Shown: positions 16,091 to 24,784 of the stretch, one piece after another | Numbering within the stretch: position 1 is the first letter of the stretch | Layout: each line of letters starts with the position of its first letter | NCBI GenBank assembly: GCA_947385425.1 | Contig: CANDKY010000041.1 | Coordinates: 1 to 32,245 of the forward strand | Reading direction: 5' to 3' | Origin: an uncultured Lachnospiraceae bacterium | GTDB lineage: Bacteria > Bacillota > Clostridia > Lachnospirales > Lachnospiraceae | Length of the DNA stretch: 32,245 nucleotides | Position numbers and translations under genes: made by a program | Notes under the pieces: model-generated | Database searches by the model: none | The model's input: the letters and a program-made list of their open reading frames with translations, nothing else | Told to the model about the DNA's origin: nothing

Positions 16091-16104
16091 AGGGTGTTGG
16101 TCTA

Positions 16105-16147
16105 CGGGATGTGTGGCAGGATGTGTTTCATGCGGGATGTGTGGCAG
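16105..16147 (+). repeat. Short direct repeat, 28-base period
   Basis: CGGGATGTGTGGCAG occurs at 16105-16119 and again at 16133-16147, just upstream of the next antiporter gene. The frame stays open through it, but the translated text looks unlike the family N-terminus. Confidence 0.7.
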
Positions 16148-16195
16148 AGGTGCTTTTTCCGGGATTTTTGTTATGGAGGAATGAGAGGTATAGGT

Positions 16196-17716
16196 ATGGT
16201 AGTTATTATGCTGTTTCCGATTTTATTTCCGCTCATTGCCGGTTTTTTTCTGTTGGTAATGAAGGAACCGAAAAACAGAAATGTGTTGGTTGGCATTGCC
16301 GGGGCTGCTTTGGGGATTGCGGGGGGTTCGGCAGTGTATGCTTTGTGCCGGGTGAGGGGGCAGGATGCGATTTTGTTTTCGCTGTCTAAAGCTTTGCCGG
16401 TATATTTGAAACCGGATTCGCTTGGGATTTTGTTTGCGGCGGTAGTGACGGTGGTCTGGGTGCTCGCCGGTTTTTATTCTTTTTCTTATATGGCCCCGGG
16501 GCAGGGGGAGAGGAAAGAGGGGGAAAAGCGGTTTTACGGATTTTATCTGATGGTATTCGGAGTGTTGGTCGGGCTGTGTTTTTCAGGGAATCTGATTACT
16601 TTTTATATATTTTATGAGTGGATGACTTTGCTGTCGCTGCCTCTTGTCCTGCATACGAGGAGCAGGGAGGCTGTGATGGCCGGGCTGAAGTATCTGTTCT
16701 ATTCTTTCTGCGGGGCATATATGGCTTTGCTTGGGCTGTATTTCCTGTACCGGTATGGCAGGACGCTTACTTTTACGGCGGGAGGTGTGCTGGACGAGAC
16801 GCTGGTGGCGGGGAGAGAAGGGCTTTTGCTTGTTTTGGCTTTGTTTATGCTGCTGGGTTTCGGTGTGAAGGCGGGGATGTTTCCGCTGCATGCGTGGCTG
16901 CCTGCAGCCCATCCGGTAGCGCCTGCCCCGGCCAGTGCGGTATTGTCGGCGATTATTGTAAAGGCCGGTGTCCTTGGCACGGTACGGGTGGTTTATTATA
17001 TGTTCGGCGCTGATTTCCTGCGCGGTACGTGGGTACAGACGGTATGGATGGTTCTTGCGCTTGTGACGGTGTTTATGGGATCCATGCTGGCATACAGGGA
17101 GAATGTATTGAAAAAGAGGCTGGCATATTCTACCGTAAGCCAGGTGTCTTATATTTTGTTCGGGCTGTCGCTGCTGCAGCCGGAGGCGGCGGAGGGCGCG
17201 CTTCTCCATGTAGTGTTCCATGCTTTTATTAAATGCGGGCTGTTCCTTGCAGCCGGTGTTATGATCCATAAGACCGGAAAGACGAGGGTGGATGAACTGC
17301 GCGGTATCGGAAAGGAAATGCCGGTGACGGTATGGTGCTATACGTTTGCTTCCCTGGCATTAATCGGGATACCTCCGGCGAGCGGGTTTATCAGTAAATG
17401 GTATCTGGCGCAGGGGGCGTTGCGTTCCGGCATCCCGGTATTTTCCTGGCTGGGGCCGGTGGTTTTGCTGGTCAGCGCCTTGCTGACGGCGGGATATTTG
17501 CTGCCTGTCACGATGAGAGGTTTTTTCCCCGGTACAGGTTATTTAAAGCCGGAGCAGGAGGAAGGCAGGAGGGCTGTTTTCTTTTCCGTGAAGAAGGAAG
17601 CCTCGCCTCTTATGCTGGTGCCTTTGATGGTTTTGGCGGTATTGGCTGTTGCGCTGGGGATTTTCCCCAATCCTTTGACGGCCTGTATTGCTGAAATTGT
17701 GGCAGGGATTGTGTAG
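16196..17716 (+). CDS. NuoL/M/N-type antiporter subunit (module 2)
   Basis: About 506 residues from the ATG at 16196, where AGAGGTATAGGT gives a reasonable ribosome-binding site and MVVIMLFPILFPLIAGFF is a proper first helix. The frame is open back to 16028 through the hairpin cluster, and that extension is rejected. The antiporter core shows Glu141 in ITFYIFYEWMTLLSLP, GFGVKAGMFPLHAWLPAAHP, AIIVKAGVLG and VLKKRLAYSTVSQVSYILFG. The closest relatives by pattern are MrpD/MbhH and hydrogenase-4-like subunits. It is twelve bases upstream of the next paralogue, with which it shares the order of motifs throughout. Confidence 0.9.
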   Translation: MVVIMLFPILFPLIAGFFLLVMKEPKNRNVLVGIAGAALGIAGGSAVYALCRVRGQDAILFSLSKALPVYLKPDSLGILFAAVVTVVWVLAGFYSFSYMAPGQGERKEGEKRFYGFYLMVFGVLVGLCFSGNLITFYIFYEWMTLLSLPLVLHTRSREAVMAGLKYLFYSFCGAYMALLGLYFLYRYGRTLTFTAGGVLDETLVAGREGLLLVLALFMLLGFGVKAGMFPLHAWLPAAHPVAPAPASAVLSAIIVKAGVLGTVRVVYYMFGADFLRGTWVQTVWMVLALVTVFMGSMLAYRENVLKKRLAYSTVSQVSYILFGLSLLQPEAAEGALLHVVFHAFIKCGLFLAAGVMIHKTGKTRVDELRGIGKEMPVTVWCYTFASLALIGIPPASGFISKWYLAQGALRSGIPVFSWLGPVVLLVSALLTAGYLLPVTMRGFFPGTGYLKPEQEEGRRAVFFSVKKEASPLMLVPLMVLAVLAVALGIFPNPLTACIAEIVAGIV

Positions 17717-17728
17717 GGAGGGCAGGGT

Positions 17729-19204
17729 ATGAGTGAAGTTATGTTATTAACAGTTATTTTATTGCCGGTTATAACGGGTGTGCTGACGCTCGCGCTTCCT
17801 TTTAAAAAGAGATGGCATATGGAGGTTTTCCTGGAAACCTTTACGGTGTTCAATACTTTGCTGGTTTGGTCGTTGCTTGCAAACAGGCCGGAGGAAAGCT
17901 TTGTGCTGGCGAATTTCACCGGGAACCTTACTATTGCGTTTAAAGTGGACGGGATGGCGATAGTGTTTGCCGGGCTGGTTTCCTTCCTGTGGCCTTTTGC
18001 TACGTTGTATGCTTTCGAGTATATGACGAAGGAAGAACATGAAAAAGTATTTTTTATGTTTTATACCATTACTTACGGCGTGACGCTGGGGATTGCGTTG
18101 GCAGGGAATTTGCTGACAATGTACTTTTTCTATGAGCTTCTCACGCTGGTGACAGTGCCTTTGGTGATGCATACACTTACGAGGGAGGCAATATTGGCGA
18201 GTCGTAAGTATCTGTATTATTCATTGGGCGGGGCGGCGTTTGCTTTTATTGGGCTGATTTTTGTCATTGTTTACGGGTATACAACGGATTTTGTGCCCGG
18301 AGGTGTGCTGGATGCGGCAAAGGTCGGCGAGCGGACGAATATCCTGCTGTTGATTTATGTAATTGCATTTATGGGTTTTGGTGTAAAAGCAGCGGTCTGC
18401 CCGTTTAATTCCTGGCTGCCCCAGGCCGGGGTGGCGCCAACCCCGGTGACGGCGCTGTTGCATGCGGTGGCAGTGGTGAAAGCGGGTGCTTTTGCTATAT
18501 TGCGGCTTACTTATTACAGCTTCGGTGCAGAGTTCCTGAAAGGGACGTGGGCGCAGTATGCGGTAATGGCAGTGGCGATGTTTACGATTGTGTACGGATG
18601 CAGCCGCGCGGTAAAGGAAACCCATATAAAAAGGCGGCTGGCATATTCTACCATAAGTAATCTGTCCTATATCCTTTTCGGCGCAGTGCTGATGACGCCC
18701 CTTGGGATGGCCGGGGCGCTCTGCCATATGGTTTTCCATGCATTTATGAAGATTTGCTCTTTTTTCTGCGCAGGCGCGGTTATGCATCAGACGGGAAAGT
18801 CTTATGTCCATGAGCTGGACGGCATGGGGAGAAAAATGCCATGGGTGTTCGGGATATTTACTGTGTCGGCGCTGGCCCTGATGGGTGTACCTGGTCTGGC
18901 CGGTTTTATCAGTAAATGGAATCTGGCGTATGCGGCAGTGGAGAGTGATAATGTACTGGCTTATTTCGGTATCGGATGTTTGCTGGTGTCCGCTTTGCTG
19001 ACAGCGATTTATATGCTGACGATAGTGGTAAGGGCGTTTTTCCCGCCGGAAGGCTTTGAGGGCAGGAAGCTGGAGGGCGTGAAGGATCCGAACTGGAAAA
19101 TGCTTGTACCGCTTATGGTGTTTGCGGTGATGATAGTGACGCTGGGGTTGTTTTCGGCGCCTGCCGTGAGGTTTTTCGGCGAGGTGGCGGGCGGAGTATA
19201 TTAA
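17729..19204 (+). CDS. NuoL/M/N-type antiporter subunit (module 3)
   Basis: A 491-residue paralogue of the preceding gene. Motifs are Glu136 in LTMYFFYELLTLVTVP, GFGVKAAVCPFNSWLPQAGVAPTPV (His of HAWLP replaced by Asn-Ser), VVKAGAFAILRLTYYSFG and HIKRRLAYSTISNLSYILFG. The lysine, glutamate and ending PAVRFFGEVAGG show a complete protein. GGGAGGGCAGGGT precedes the ATG. The N-S-W in place of H-A-W alters a conserved position and may mean a different ion or coupling role. A 202-base gap follows, with no clear promoter or terminator. Confidence 0.9.
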   Translation: MSEVMLLTVILLPVITGVLTLALPFKKRWHMEVFLETFTVFNTLLVWSLLANRPEESFVLANFTGNLTIAFKVDGMAIVFAGLVSFLWPFATLYAFEYMTKEEHEKVFFMFYTITYGVTLGIALAGNLLTMYFFYELLTLVTVPLVMHTLTREAILASRKYLYYSLGGAAFAFIGLIFVIVYGYTTDFVPGGVLDAAKVGERTNILLLIYVIAFMGFGVKAAVCPFNSWLPQAGVAPTPVTALLHAVAVVKAGAFAILRLTYYSFGAEFLKGTWAQYAVMAVAMFTIVYGCSRAVKETHIKRRLAYSTISNLSYILFGAVLMTPLGMAGALCHMVFHAFMKICSFFCAGAVMHQTGKSYVHELDGMGRKMPWVFGIFTVSALALMGVPGLAGFISKWNLAYAAVESDNVLAYFGIGCLLVSALLTAIYMLTIVVRAFFPPEGFEGRKLEGVKDPNWKMLVPLMVFAVMIVTLGLFSAPAVRFFGEVAGGVY

Positions 19205-19406
19205 GGATCCTAAGTGGCGGAGAGACGGCACGCTCCAGTGCTTCATCCGGCCGGGAATTAGAGTGGTTTCGCAGCAATGGTACGGAACAGACAGAACAGA
19301 GGTTTGATTTCTGGCAGGGTGCGGACGTAAGGTAATGGCAGTGATTCAGGGGATTGGGCATTAGGTTTTTGGTTGGACGGGATTGTTTGGTATGGGAGGT
19401 TGCCGG

Positions 19407-21578
19407 ATGGAAGGAAGTTTTATGTTGGCTTTCCTGGTTTTTTTCCCGATGGTTGGAGCAGGGATTTCTTATCTGATTGGGAGAAGGAGTAAGGATGCCA
19501 GGGATTATGCGGTAAATGTAGTGGCGGCTGTGGAGTTTGCGGCTATGTTGTATGCAGCCGGGGCGTATTTCCGGGCGGAAGGCTGGACAGCGGCAGAACA
19601 AGCCGGTATGAAAGAGGCTGCCGGATATGTGGTTTATGGGAATATACCGGAGGTCTGCGGTATGGGGCTGCATTTCGTCCTGGATGGGTTCCGGGTGCTG
19701 TATGGGCTGATTGCGGCGTTTATGTGGCTGTTGTCCACGGTGTTTTCCAGGGAATATTTTGCCTGTTACCGGAACAGGAACCGGTATTACCTGTTTTTGT
19801 TGGTGACATTGGGGGCGACGATGGGGGTATTCCTGTCGGCCGATTTGTACACTATGTTTATTTTCTTTGAAATTATGTCCTTTACTTCTTATGTATGGGT
19901 GGTGCATGACGAAAAGGCGGATTCCCTGCGGGCGGCGGATACGTATCTTGCGGTCGCGGTGTTTGGCGGCCTGGTGATGCTTATGGGGATATTCCTGCTG
20001 TATCATGCGGTTGGGACATTGGATATCGGAAGGCTGTATGAAAGCTGCGGGGAGATCATGGACGGTACCGGGGCAGGGGGTAAGGCAAAGCGGGGTGTGC
20101 TGTATCTGGCAGGTATCTGCATGCTGTTCGGGTTTGGGGCAAAGGCAGGGGCTTTCCCGCTGCATATATGGCTGCCCAAGGCGCATCCGGCGGCCCCTGC
20201 TCCGGCGAGCGCCCTGCTTTCCGGGATTCTGACGAAAGCGGGAATCTTTGGTATCCTTGTTTTGAGCTGTGATTTGTTCCTGCATGATGTGGAATGGGGG
20301 ACATTGATTTTGCTTGTCGGTGTGCTGACAATGGTATTGGGGGCTGTGCTGGCTCTGTTCTCAGTGAACCTGAAGCGGACGCTTGCCTGTTCCTCCGTGT
20401 CCCAGATCGGATTTATCCTGGTGGGAATCGGGATGCAGGGGCTGCTGGGGGATGAGAACAGCCTGGCCGTGAGAGGATCATTGCTCCATATGGTCAATCA
20501 TTCTTTATTTAAGCTTGTATTGTTTATGGCGGCGGGTGTGGTTTACATGAATATCCATAAACTGGAGCTGAATGAAATAAGGGGGTTCGGGCGGAAGAAA
20601 CCTTTGCTGCATTTTATCTTCCTGATGGGAGCTATGGGGATCGGCGGGTTTCCGCTTTGGAGCGGATATGTCAGCAAGACTTTGATTCATGAAAGTATTG
20701 TGGAATATACGGAGGCGCTGCGGGCAGGGGTTTTGCAGCCGGGGATACTGGATATCGGCATGATGAAAGGGATTGAATGGGCCTTCCTGATCAGCGGCGG
20801 ATGTACGGTAGCATATATGCTGAAACTGTATGTGGCACTGTTCCTGGAGAAAAACAATGACAGTGCTGTGCAGGAGGAATTTGACGCTTTGAAAGGGAAG
20901 TACATGGGCAAGGCGAGCGCCGCAGCCCTGACAGCGGGAGCGTTATTGTTTCCGGTCATGGGTATCGTCCCGGGTATAATTATGAATGACATAGCGGAGC
21001 TGGGGGAGGATTTTATGCATCCTGCAGTGGAAGAGACGATACGGTATTTCAGTTTATCCAATCTTAAGGGGGCTGTGATTTCAATTGCCATCGGCGTTAT
21101 CTTTTATTTTGTTTTGATCCGGCAATGGATGATGAAGAAAGAAGGAGACGGAAGGACGGTATATGTGGATCGCTGGAACAGATATTGGGATTTGGAAAAT
21201 TCGGTTTACCGGCCTTTGTTTTTAACAATATTGCCTATGATCTTCGGGGTGTTTTGCCGGATTCTGGACAGCCTGACAGATGGTCTGGTAGTGCTTTTGC
21301 GGAAAACGGTTTACAGGGACAGTAAGATTCCCCATGAATTGAAGGAAGGGACTTTCCTTACACATGTGGCAGGTTTGGGGCTGGATCATCTGGTCCGTCT
21401 GCTGAACCGGATGGTGTGGAGGAAGAAGCCGCATAAGAGTGAGTATGAACACAGGCTGGCGATGAAATACGGGGAATGGAAGGAAAATGAGGCGATTATC
21501 AGCAGGAGCCTGTCTTTCGGATTGCTGCTGTTCTGTGCGGGGCTGATACTGACTCTGGCCTATCTGCTGTGGAAGTAG
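19407..21578 (+). CDS. Large NuoL/MrpA-like antiporter subunit (module 4)
   Basis: About 723 residues from ATG 19407, preceded by GGGAGG at seven bases; a TTG at 19383 is less likely. The core has Glu155 in LYTMFIFFEIMSFTSYVW, GFGAKAGAFPLHIWLPKAHPAAPAPAS, LTKAGIFGILVL and LKRTLACSSVSQIGFILVG. After about residue 500 a C-terminal extension with further helices and long loops follows (GVIFYFVLIRQWMMKK, then RPLFLTILPMIFGVF, ending in FGLLLFCAGLILTLAYLLWK), comparable to the longer NuoL/MrpA types. Its 3' end overlaps the convergent gene by 19 bases. It probably closes the operon. Confidence 0.88.
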   Translation: MEGSFMLAFLVFFPMVGAGISYLIGRRSKDARDYAVNVVAAVEFAAMLYAAGAYFRAEGWTAAEQAGMKEAAGYVVYGNIPEVCGMGLHFVLDGFRVLYGLIAAFMWLLSTVFSREYFACYRNRNRYYLFLLVTLGATMGVFLSADLYTMFIFFEIMSFTSYVWVVHDEKADSLRAADTYLAVAVFGGLVMLMGIFLLYHAVGTLDIGRLYESCGEIMDGTGAGGKAKRGVLYLAGICMLFGFGAKAGAFPLHIWLPKAHPAAPAPASALLSGILTKAGIFGILVLSCDLFLHDVEWGTLILLVGVLTMVLGAVLALFSVNLKRTLACSSVSQIGFILVGIGMQGLLGDENSLAVRGSLLHMVNHSLFKLVLFMAAGVVYMNIHKLELNEIRGFGRKKPLLHFIFLMGAMGIGGFPLWSGYVSKTLIHESIVEYTEALRAGVLQPGILDIGMMKGIEWAFLISGGCTVAYMLKLYVALFLEKNNDSAVQEEFDALKGKYMGKASAAALTAGALLFPVMGIVPGIIMNDIAELGEDFMHPAVEETIRYFSLSNLKGAVISIAIGVIFYFVLIRQWMMKKEGDGRTVYVDRWNRYWDLENSVYRPLFLTILPMIFGVFCRILDSLTDGLVVLLRKTVYRDSKIPHELKEGTFLTHVAGLGLDHLVRLLNRMVWRKKPHKSEYEHRLAMKYGEWKENEAIISRSLSFGLLLFCAGLILTLAYLLWK

Positions 21579-22615
21579 GCAGGCCGGGAGCGGCAGTTTA
21601 ATAATGTTATAATGGCGCCGAGGATAAGCGGGAAGTAAAAGCTGATGCCCCTGGTGATGCACATGGAAGCCGGCAGGCTGCCGCCGGTAAAAACCGGTAA
21701 GAAGACGGTGTGGTACATCAGTTCCGATATGCCCTGGGAGCCGGGGAGGGGGAGCATATCCACGGCGATATAGACGGATGCCTGCAGGCCCATGACAGTG
21801 AAGGCATTGGAGCCTGTAAGCCCCATACCGCAGTATATAAGGTATGTAAGCAGGAATAAGCTGCATCTTTGGAGGAATGTGCAGAGGGTAACGTATAATA
21901 TTTTCGGTTTGTGGCACAGGAAGAAGCGCAGGGCGCTCTGGTAATCGGCGACTATTTGGCGGAATGCCGCTCTTCTCCCGGCGGAGGGACTGCACAAATG
22001 GAAACGGATGCCGGTTTTCTCGGCAGATAAAAGCAGTTTCTCCATCCATTTGCCGTGGAACATAACGAGCAGAAGCAGGGCGACAAGGAGAAGATTCAGG
22101 AAGAGGCCAAAGCAGTACAGGGCAGTGTAGCTGCCAAGGCAGGTATGAAGCCCATCCCTCCAGAAACAAAGCAGGCCGACGCCTATAAGGACCAGGACAA
22201 ATTTATATAAGAGGGCGACAGTCATAAGGGTGAGTGTGGAATCCCCCAGTGATATGCCGTCTTTTTTCATGGCCACAAGCTGTGCGGGCTGTCCGCCGGT
22301 AGCGGAGGGCGTGATGCCGGAGAAGAAAAAGCCGATGAAAGAGTAGGCAAAACAGCGGGAAAGTTTCACGCCCTTTTGTGTCAGACGCAGCAGGTACCAT
22401 ATCATATAGCCCTCGGCACATACAAAAAATATGGCACAGAAGGCCGCGGAGAGAAGGCAGAGGGGATGGAGGTTTCCTGCCGCAGAAAGGATACTGTGGA
22501 AATCATTTTTGCGGAATATGGTATGGAAAGTCAGAAGCATCAACAGCAGGAAGAACAGGAGTTGGATGCCTTGTTTACGGATGTTCTTTTTGTTTACGGT
22601 GAGTTGGCGTTTCAT
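21560..22615 (-). CDS. Flippase-like/LPG synthase transmembrane-domain protein
   Basis: An integral membrane protein of about 351 residues from ATG 22615, with TTTAGGAGCACCC before it; the frame is open further to 22657. At least seven hydrophobic helices are visible, and the family marks are FFFSGITPSATGGQPAQLVAM near 93-113 and DMLPLPGSQGISELMY near 290-305. This is the UPF0104/AglD2-like domain also found in lysylphosphatidylglycerol synthases (MprF N-terminal), but the soluble aminoacyl-transferase half is absent. A lipid-flipping or glycolipid export role is inferred. It is last in the minus-strand operon with the glycosyltransferase and the cysteine hydrolase. Confidence 0.85.
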   Translation of the reverse strand: MKRQLTVNKKNIRKQGIQLLFFLLLMLLTFHTIFRKNDFHSILSAAGNLHPLCLLSAAFCAIFFVCAEGYMIWYLLRLTQKGVKLSRCFAYSFIGFFFSGITPSATGGQPAQLVAMKKDGISLGDSTLTLMTVALLYKFVLVLIGVGLLCFWRDGLHTCLGSYTALYCFGLFLNLLLVALLLLVMFHGKWMEKLLLSAEKTGIRFHLCSPSAGRRAAFRQIVADYQSALRFFLCHKPKILYVTLCTFLQRCSLFLLTYLIYCGMGLTGSNAFTVMGLQASVYIAVDMLPLPGSQGISELMYHTVFLPVFTGGSLPASMCITRGISFYFPLILGAIITLLNCRSRPAYFHSR

Positions 22616-22654
22616 GGGTGCTCCTAAAATATGTGTTGTATTTTGCGTGGTTAA

Positions 22655-22730
22655 CAATGTCTTTATACTGCTTACCGCCCGTAGATCCTATATTTTATCC
22701 GGACGCGTTTCCGCCTGCGGCGGGAATACG
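22655..22730 (+). repeat. Degenerate left half of the MITE family
   Basis: It begins CAATGTC at 22655, as does the complete MITE at 27598. Bases 22681-22730 align with 27630-27675 at about 38 of 46 positions, including the unbroken ATCCGGAC, followed by CG.TT.CGC. No matching right end or target duplication was found. It overlaps the 3' end of the 22695-23327 gene and supplies its last codons. Confidence 0.6.
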
Positions 22731-23327
22731 TTGAAGGATTAAACTCTTTAAGGATGGTACTGGTCTGCCGGGTATGGCAGAGTTGTGCCGCATGCGTTGG
22801 CGGCAGAACAGTTTCAGGGAGCCTTCGTAGATAATATTTTCTTTCCCATATTCATAGAAATCCCGGGGCGTAACAAGCGAAAAGTGTTTTGGGAAGGACA
22901 ATACTCCGTTTTCCGATAATATTCTCGCAATAAAGGAGGAGCATGTGTAGTGGCCGCGCTGGTAAAAGGGCTTTCCCATAAGCAGGAAGGGCAGGCCGAG
23001 GATGCAGTAATGGCAGTGGAAACGGTTTCGGTAGTATTTCGCAAGCTGCATTCTAATCTGGCTTTTCTGTTCTTCCGTGCACGGTATGCTGTAAATTTTG
23101 TAACGCGCCGTGGGGAAAGCGCGGGATATTTCCAGCAGGTTTTCTTTCTCAAAGCCTGCGAACAGGGGCAGGAAGGGATTCCGTCTGCCTACGCTGTATG
23201 CTTCCTGCAGTTCTCCATCAAGAGCTAGGACTACGTGTATATAGTTGATTTTGATTACCTTGCGTATCATCCAGGCAAAAAGGCCGGGAGTATCCACCAA
23301 AGCGATGTATAATTTTTCTTTTTCCAT
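22695..23327 (-). CDS. YiiX/NlpC-P60-like permuted papain-fold cysteine hydrolase
   Basis: A 210-residue protein whose order of catalytic residues is that of permuted papain-like enzymes (YiiX/YebB type). His31 comes early in INYIHVVLALDGELQEAYS, and Cys129 later in GHYTCSSFIARILSENG. Targets in this group are amide or ester bonds of lipids, peptides or cell-wall material; here the substrate is unknown. There is no signal peptide, so it is probably cytosolic. The gene is 17 bases downstream of the GT2 gene and precedes the flippase-like gene, supporting an envelope-related role. The last 10-12 residues (RIPAAGGNASG) are encoded by a degenerate mobile-element end. Confidence 0.72.
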   Translation of the reverse strand: MEKEKLYIALVDTPGLFAWMIRKVIKINYIHVVLALDGELQEAYSVGRRNPFLPLFAGFEKENLLEISRAFPTARYKIYSIPCTEEQKSQIRMQLAKYYRNRFHCHYCILGLPFLLMGKPFYQRGHYTCSSFIARILSENGVLSFPKHFSLVTPRDFYEYGKENIIYEGSLKLFCRQRMRHNSAIPGRPVPSLKSLILQRIPAAGGNASG

Positions 23328-23344
23328 AAGCAGGACTGCCCTTT

Positions 23345-24367
23345 CTAATTAAACTGGTAGATCTTCCGTGCCGTCCGGTAGCCTGTGACGGTGACAAACC
23401 TGCCTGTTTTGCCTGGCAGGAAGGTGAAGCCGCTTAAGGTAGTGAAGCGGAGCCTGCGGTACATTTTTGTGTGGCGCTGTTTGATGTAATTCCATAGTTC
23501 ACTTCTTTTTTTCCATGCTTCCTCGGAATTTATCAGGAGCAGATGGATGGAGGAAATAGCCAGCATGATAGATACGTTGCGCATCATATATTTTGCAAGT
23601 TTCGGATACTGTAGCTCTACTTCCCGCAGGTCTACGCAGTCAGCGACGATTTTGGTTACATGTATTTGCTGGTCGATCCTTTTTTTAAGGACTTCTTCAT
23701 TTACGGACTGATCGTCCCGGCCGATAAAGTAATGGTACAGGTCGGTATCTATATAGTAGATGCTCTTTACGAAAGGAAGCGGCTGGTATGCAAAAATATT
23801 ATCTACATAGAAAGTGTGTTCCGGCAGTGTCACGCCGCTTTCCCGCAGGACTTCCGTGCGGAAGATGAGGGAATGCATGACAAGATACTGGGAAGGGGAA
23901 AACATTCCGATGTCATTCCAGGTGAGCATCTGTTCCTCTTTAAAGACATTGCGGTAGGCCATGCTTTTTTTTCGGTTTTCGTATAAATGATCGTAGACGT
24001 AGTTGCAGACAATCATATCTGCCAGGGTTTGTTCCTTTTCCCAATGCATGATCCGGAAAAGGACTTTTTGAAGGGAGCGGGCGTCCAGCCAGTCGTCAGA
24101 ATCCACTACTTTGAAATATTTGCCGGCGGCTGCAGCCAGCCCGGCATTAACCCCGGAACCGTGCCCGCCGTTTTCTTTGTGGATGACTTTCACTGTATCC
24201 GGGAATTGCAGCGCATATTCGTCGGCAATTTCAGGTGTGGCATCTGTGGAGCCGTCGTCCACAATGATGATTTCCGATTCCTCTTTAAAAACAAGAAGGG
24301 AGTCAATGCATCTGCGCATGTATCCGGCAGAGTTGTAGCAAGGTACGGTAAAGGTAATGTATTTCAT
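23345..24367 (-). CDS. Family 2 glycosyltransferase
   Basis: An inverting GT-A transferase of 340 residues. Visible motifs are TVPCYNSAGYMRRCIDSLL, IIIVDDGSTDATPE (nucleotide-sugar binding, about 33-46), ENGGHGSGVNAGLAAAAGKYFKVVDSDDW with the metal-binding Asp-Ser-Asp-Asp at 89-92, and a late DDQSVNEE. It probably transfers a sugar onto a lipid or cell-wall polymer; donor and acceptor cannot be read. ATG 24367 follows AGGAGGCTCCAT. It heads a three-gene minus-strand unit with the cysteine hydrolase and the flippase-like protein, which fits glycolipid or teichoic-acid-like synthesis. This linkage is inference. Confidence 0.9.
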   Translation of the reverse strand: MKYITFTVPCYNSAGYMRRCIDSLLVFKEESEIIIVDDGSTDATPEIADEYALQFPDTVKVIHKENGGHGSGVNAGLAAAAGKYFKVVDSDDWLDARSLQKVLFRIMHWEKEQTLADMIVCNYVYDHLYENRKKSMAYRNVFKEEQMLTWNDIGMFSPSQYLVMHSLIFRTEVLRESGVTLPEHTFYVDNIFAYQPLPFVKSIYYIDTDLYHYFIGRDDQSVNEEVLKKRIDQQIHVTKIVADCVDLREVELQYPKLAKYMMRNVSIMLAISSIHLLLINSEEAWKKRSELWNYIKQRHTKMYRRLRFTTLSGFTFLPGKTGRFVTVTGYRTARKIYQFN

Positions 24368-24510
24368 ATGGAGCCTCCTGTTCTGGTTTTGTATCCGTGA
24401 TGTTTTGCATCGTTGGACAGTTTATCTGCATTTATTTGAAGATTCCGCTATCGATCCTGGAAAGCTTCCGTATATGGCTTTGGCAGGAAACAGATGCAGA
24501 AATTTGTTAT

Positions 24511-24529
24511 GTTATTTACTATAAATAAC
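24511..24529. promoter_or_regulatory. Perfect 8-bp palindrome, possible operator
   Basis: GTTATTTA and TAAATAAC flank CTA, a symmetric site centred about 150 bases from the GT2 start and about 140 from the rpn promoter. The size and spacing suit a dimeric repressor. No regulator gene is adjacent, so its partner is unknown. Confidence 0.35.
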
Positions 24530-24651
24530 GTGGTTTGCATGAAAAAATCTTCATGGAGAATTTATAATTTATATATTATGGGGAAAATATAAATAAGTGG
24601 GAGCGTGATTTCTAAAGAAATTCTAATAAATTCATTACAATTTAGGGATAA

Positions 24652-24681
24652 TTGACACAAAGCAATATCTTAAGTTATACT
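24652..24681 (+). promoter_or_regulatory. Strong promoter of the Rpn gene
   Basis: A consensus TTGACA (24652-24657) and TATACT (24676-24681) are separated by 18 bases. This is the best match to a housekeeping promoter in the window. The leader before the Rpn start is about 95 bases. Confidence 0.7.
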
Positions 24682-24784
24682 AATAACAAGGAATGATTGT
24701 GAAACGGGATACGGAAATAGATGTGTCGGCCGTGATAGAAGAAATTATTGGAAATTATGAAAAGGGAGGCCATGGGAAGGATAT

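Larger units (their letters stand above)
24368..24784. other. Divergent regulatory gap between GT2 and rpn genes
   Basis: 417 AT-rich bases without a convincing gene. It holds the GT2 ribosome-binding site, the palindrome at 24511-24529, and a strong promoter at 24652-24681 for the Rpn gene. A short frame opens at ATG 24693, only about 12 bases after the -10 box, but runs into the rpn start in another frame and is not supported. Confidence 0.6.

Noticed and set aside
16028..16195. N-terminal extension of antiporter module 2
   Set aside because: It would translate through three hairpins and a direct repeat. The peptide is unlike the family, and a ribosome-binding site and first helix begin at 16196.
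19205..19406. Internal promoter or repeat before antiporter module 4
   Set aside because: No convincing -35/-10 pair or inverted repeat. A CATCCGG match to the MITE is too short to count.
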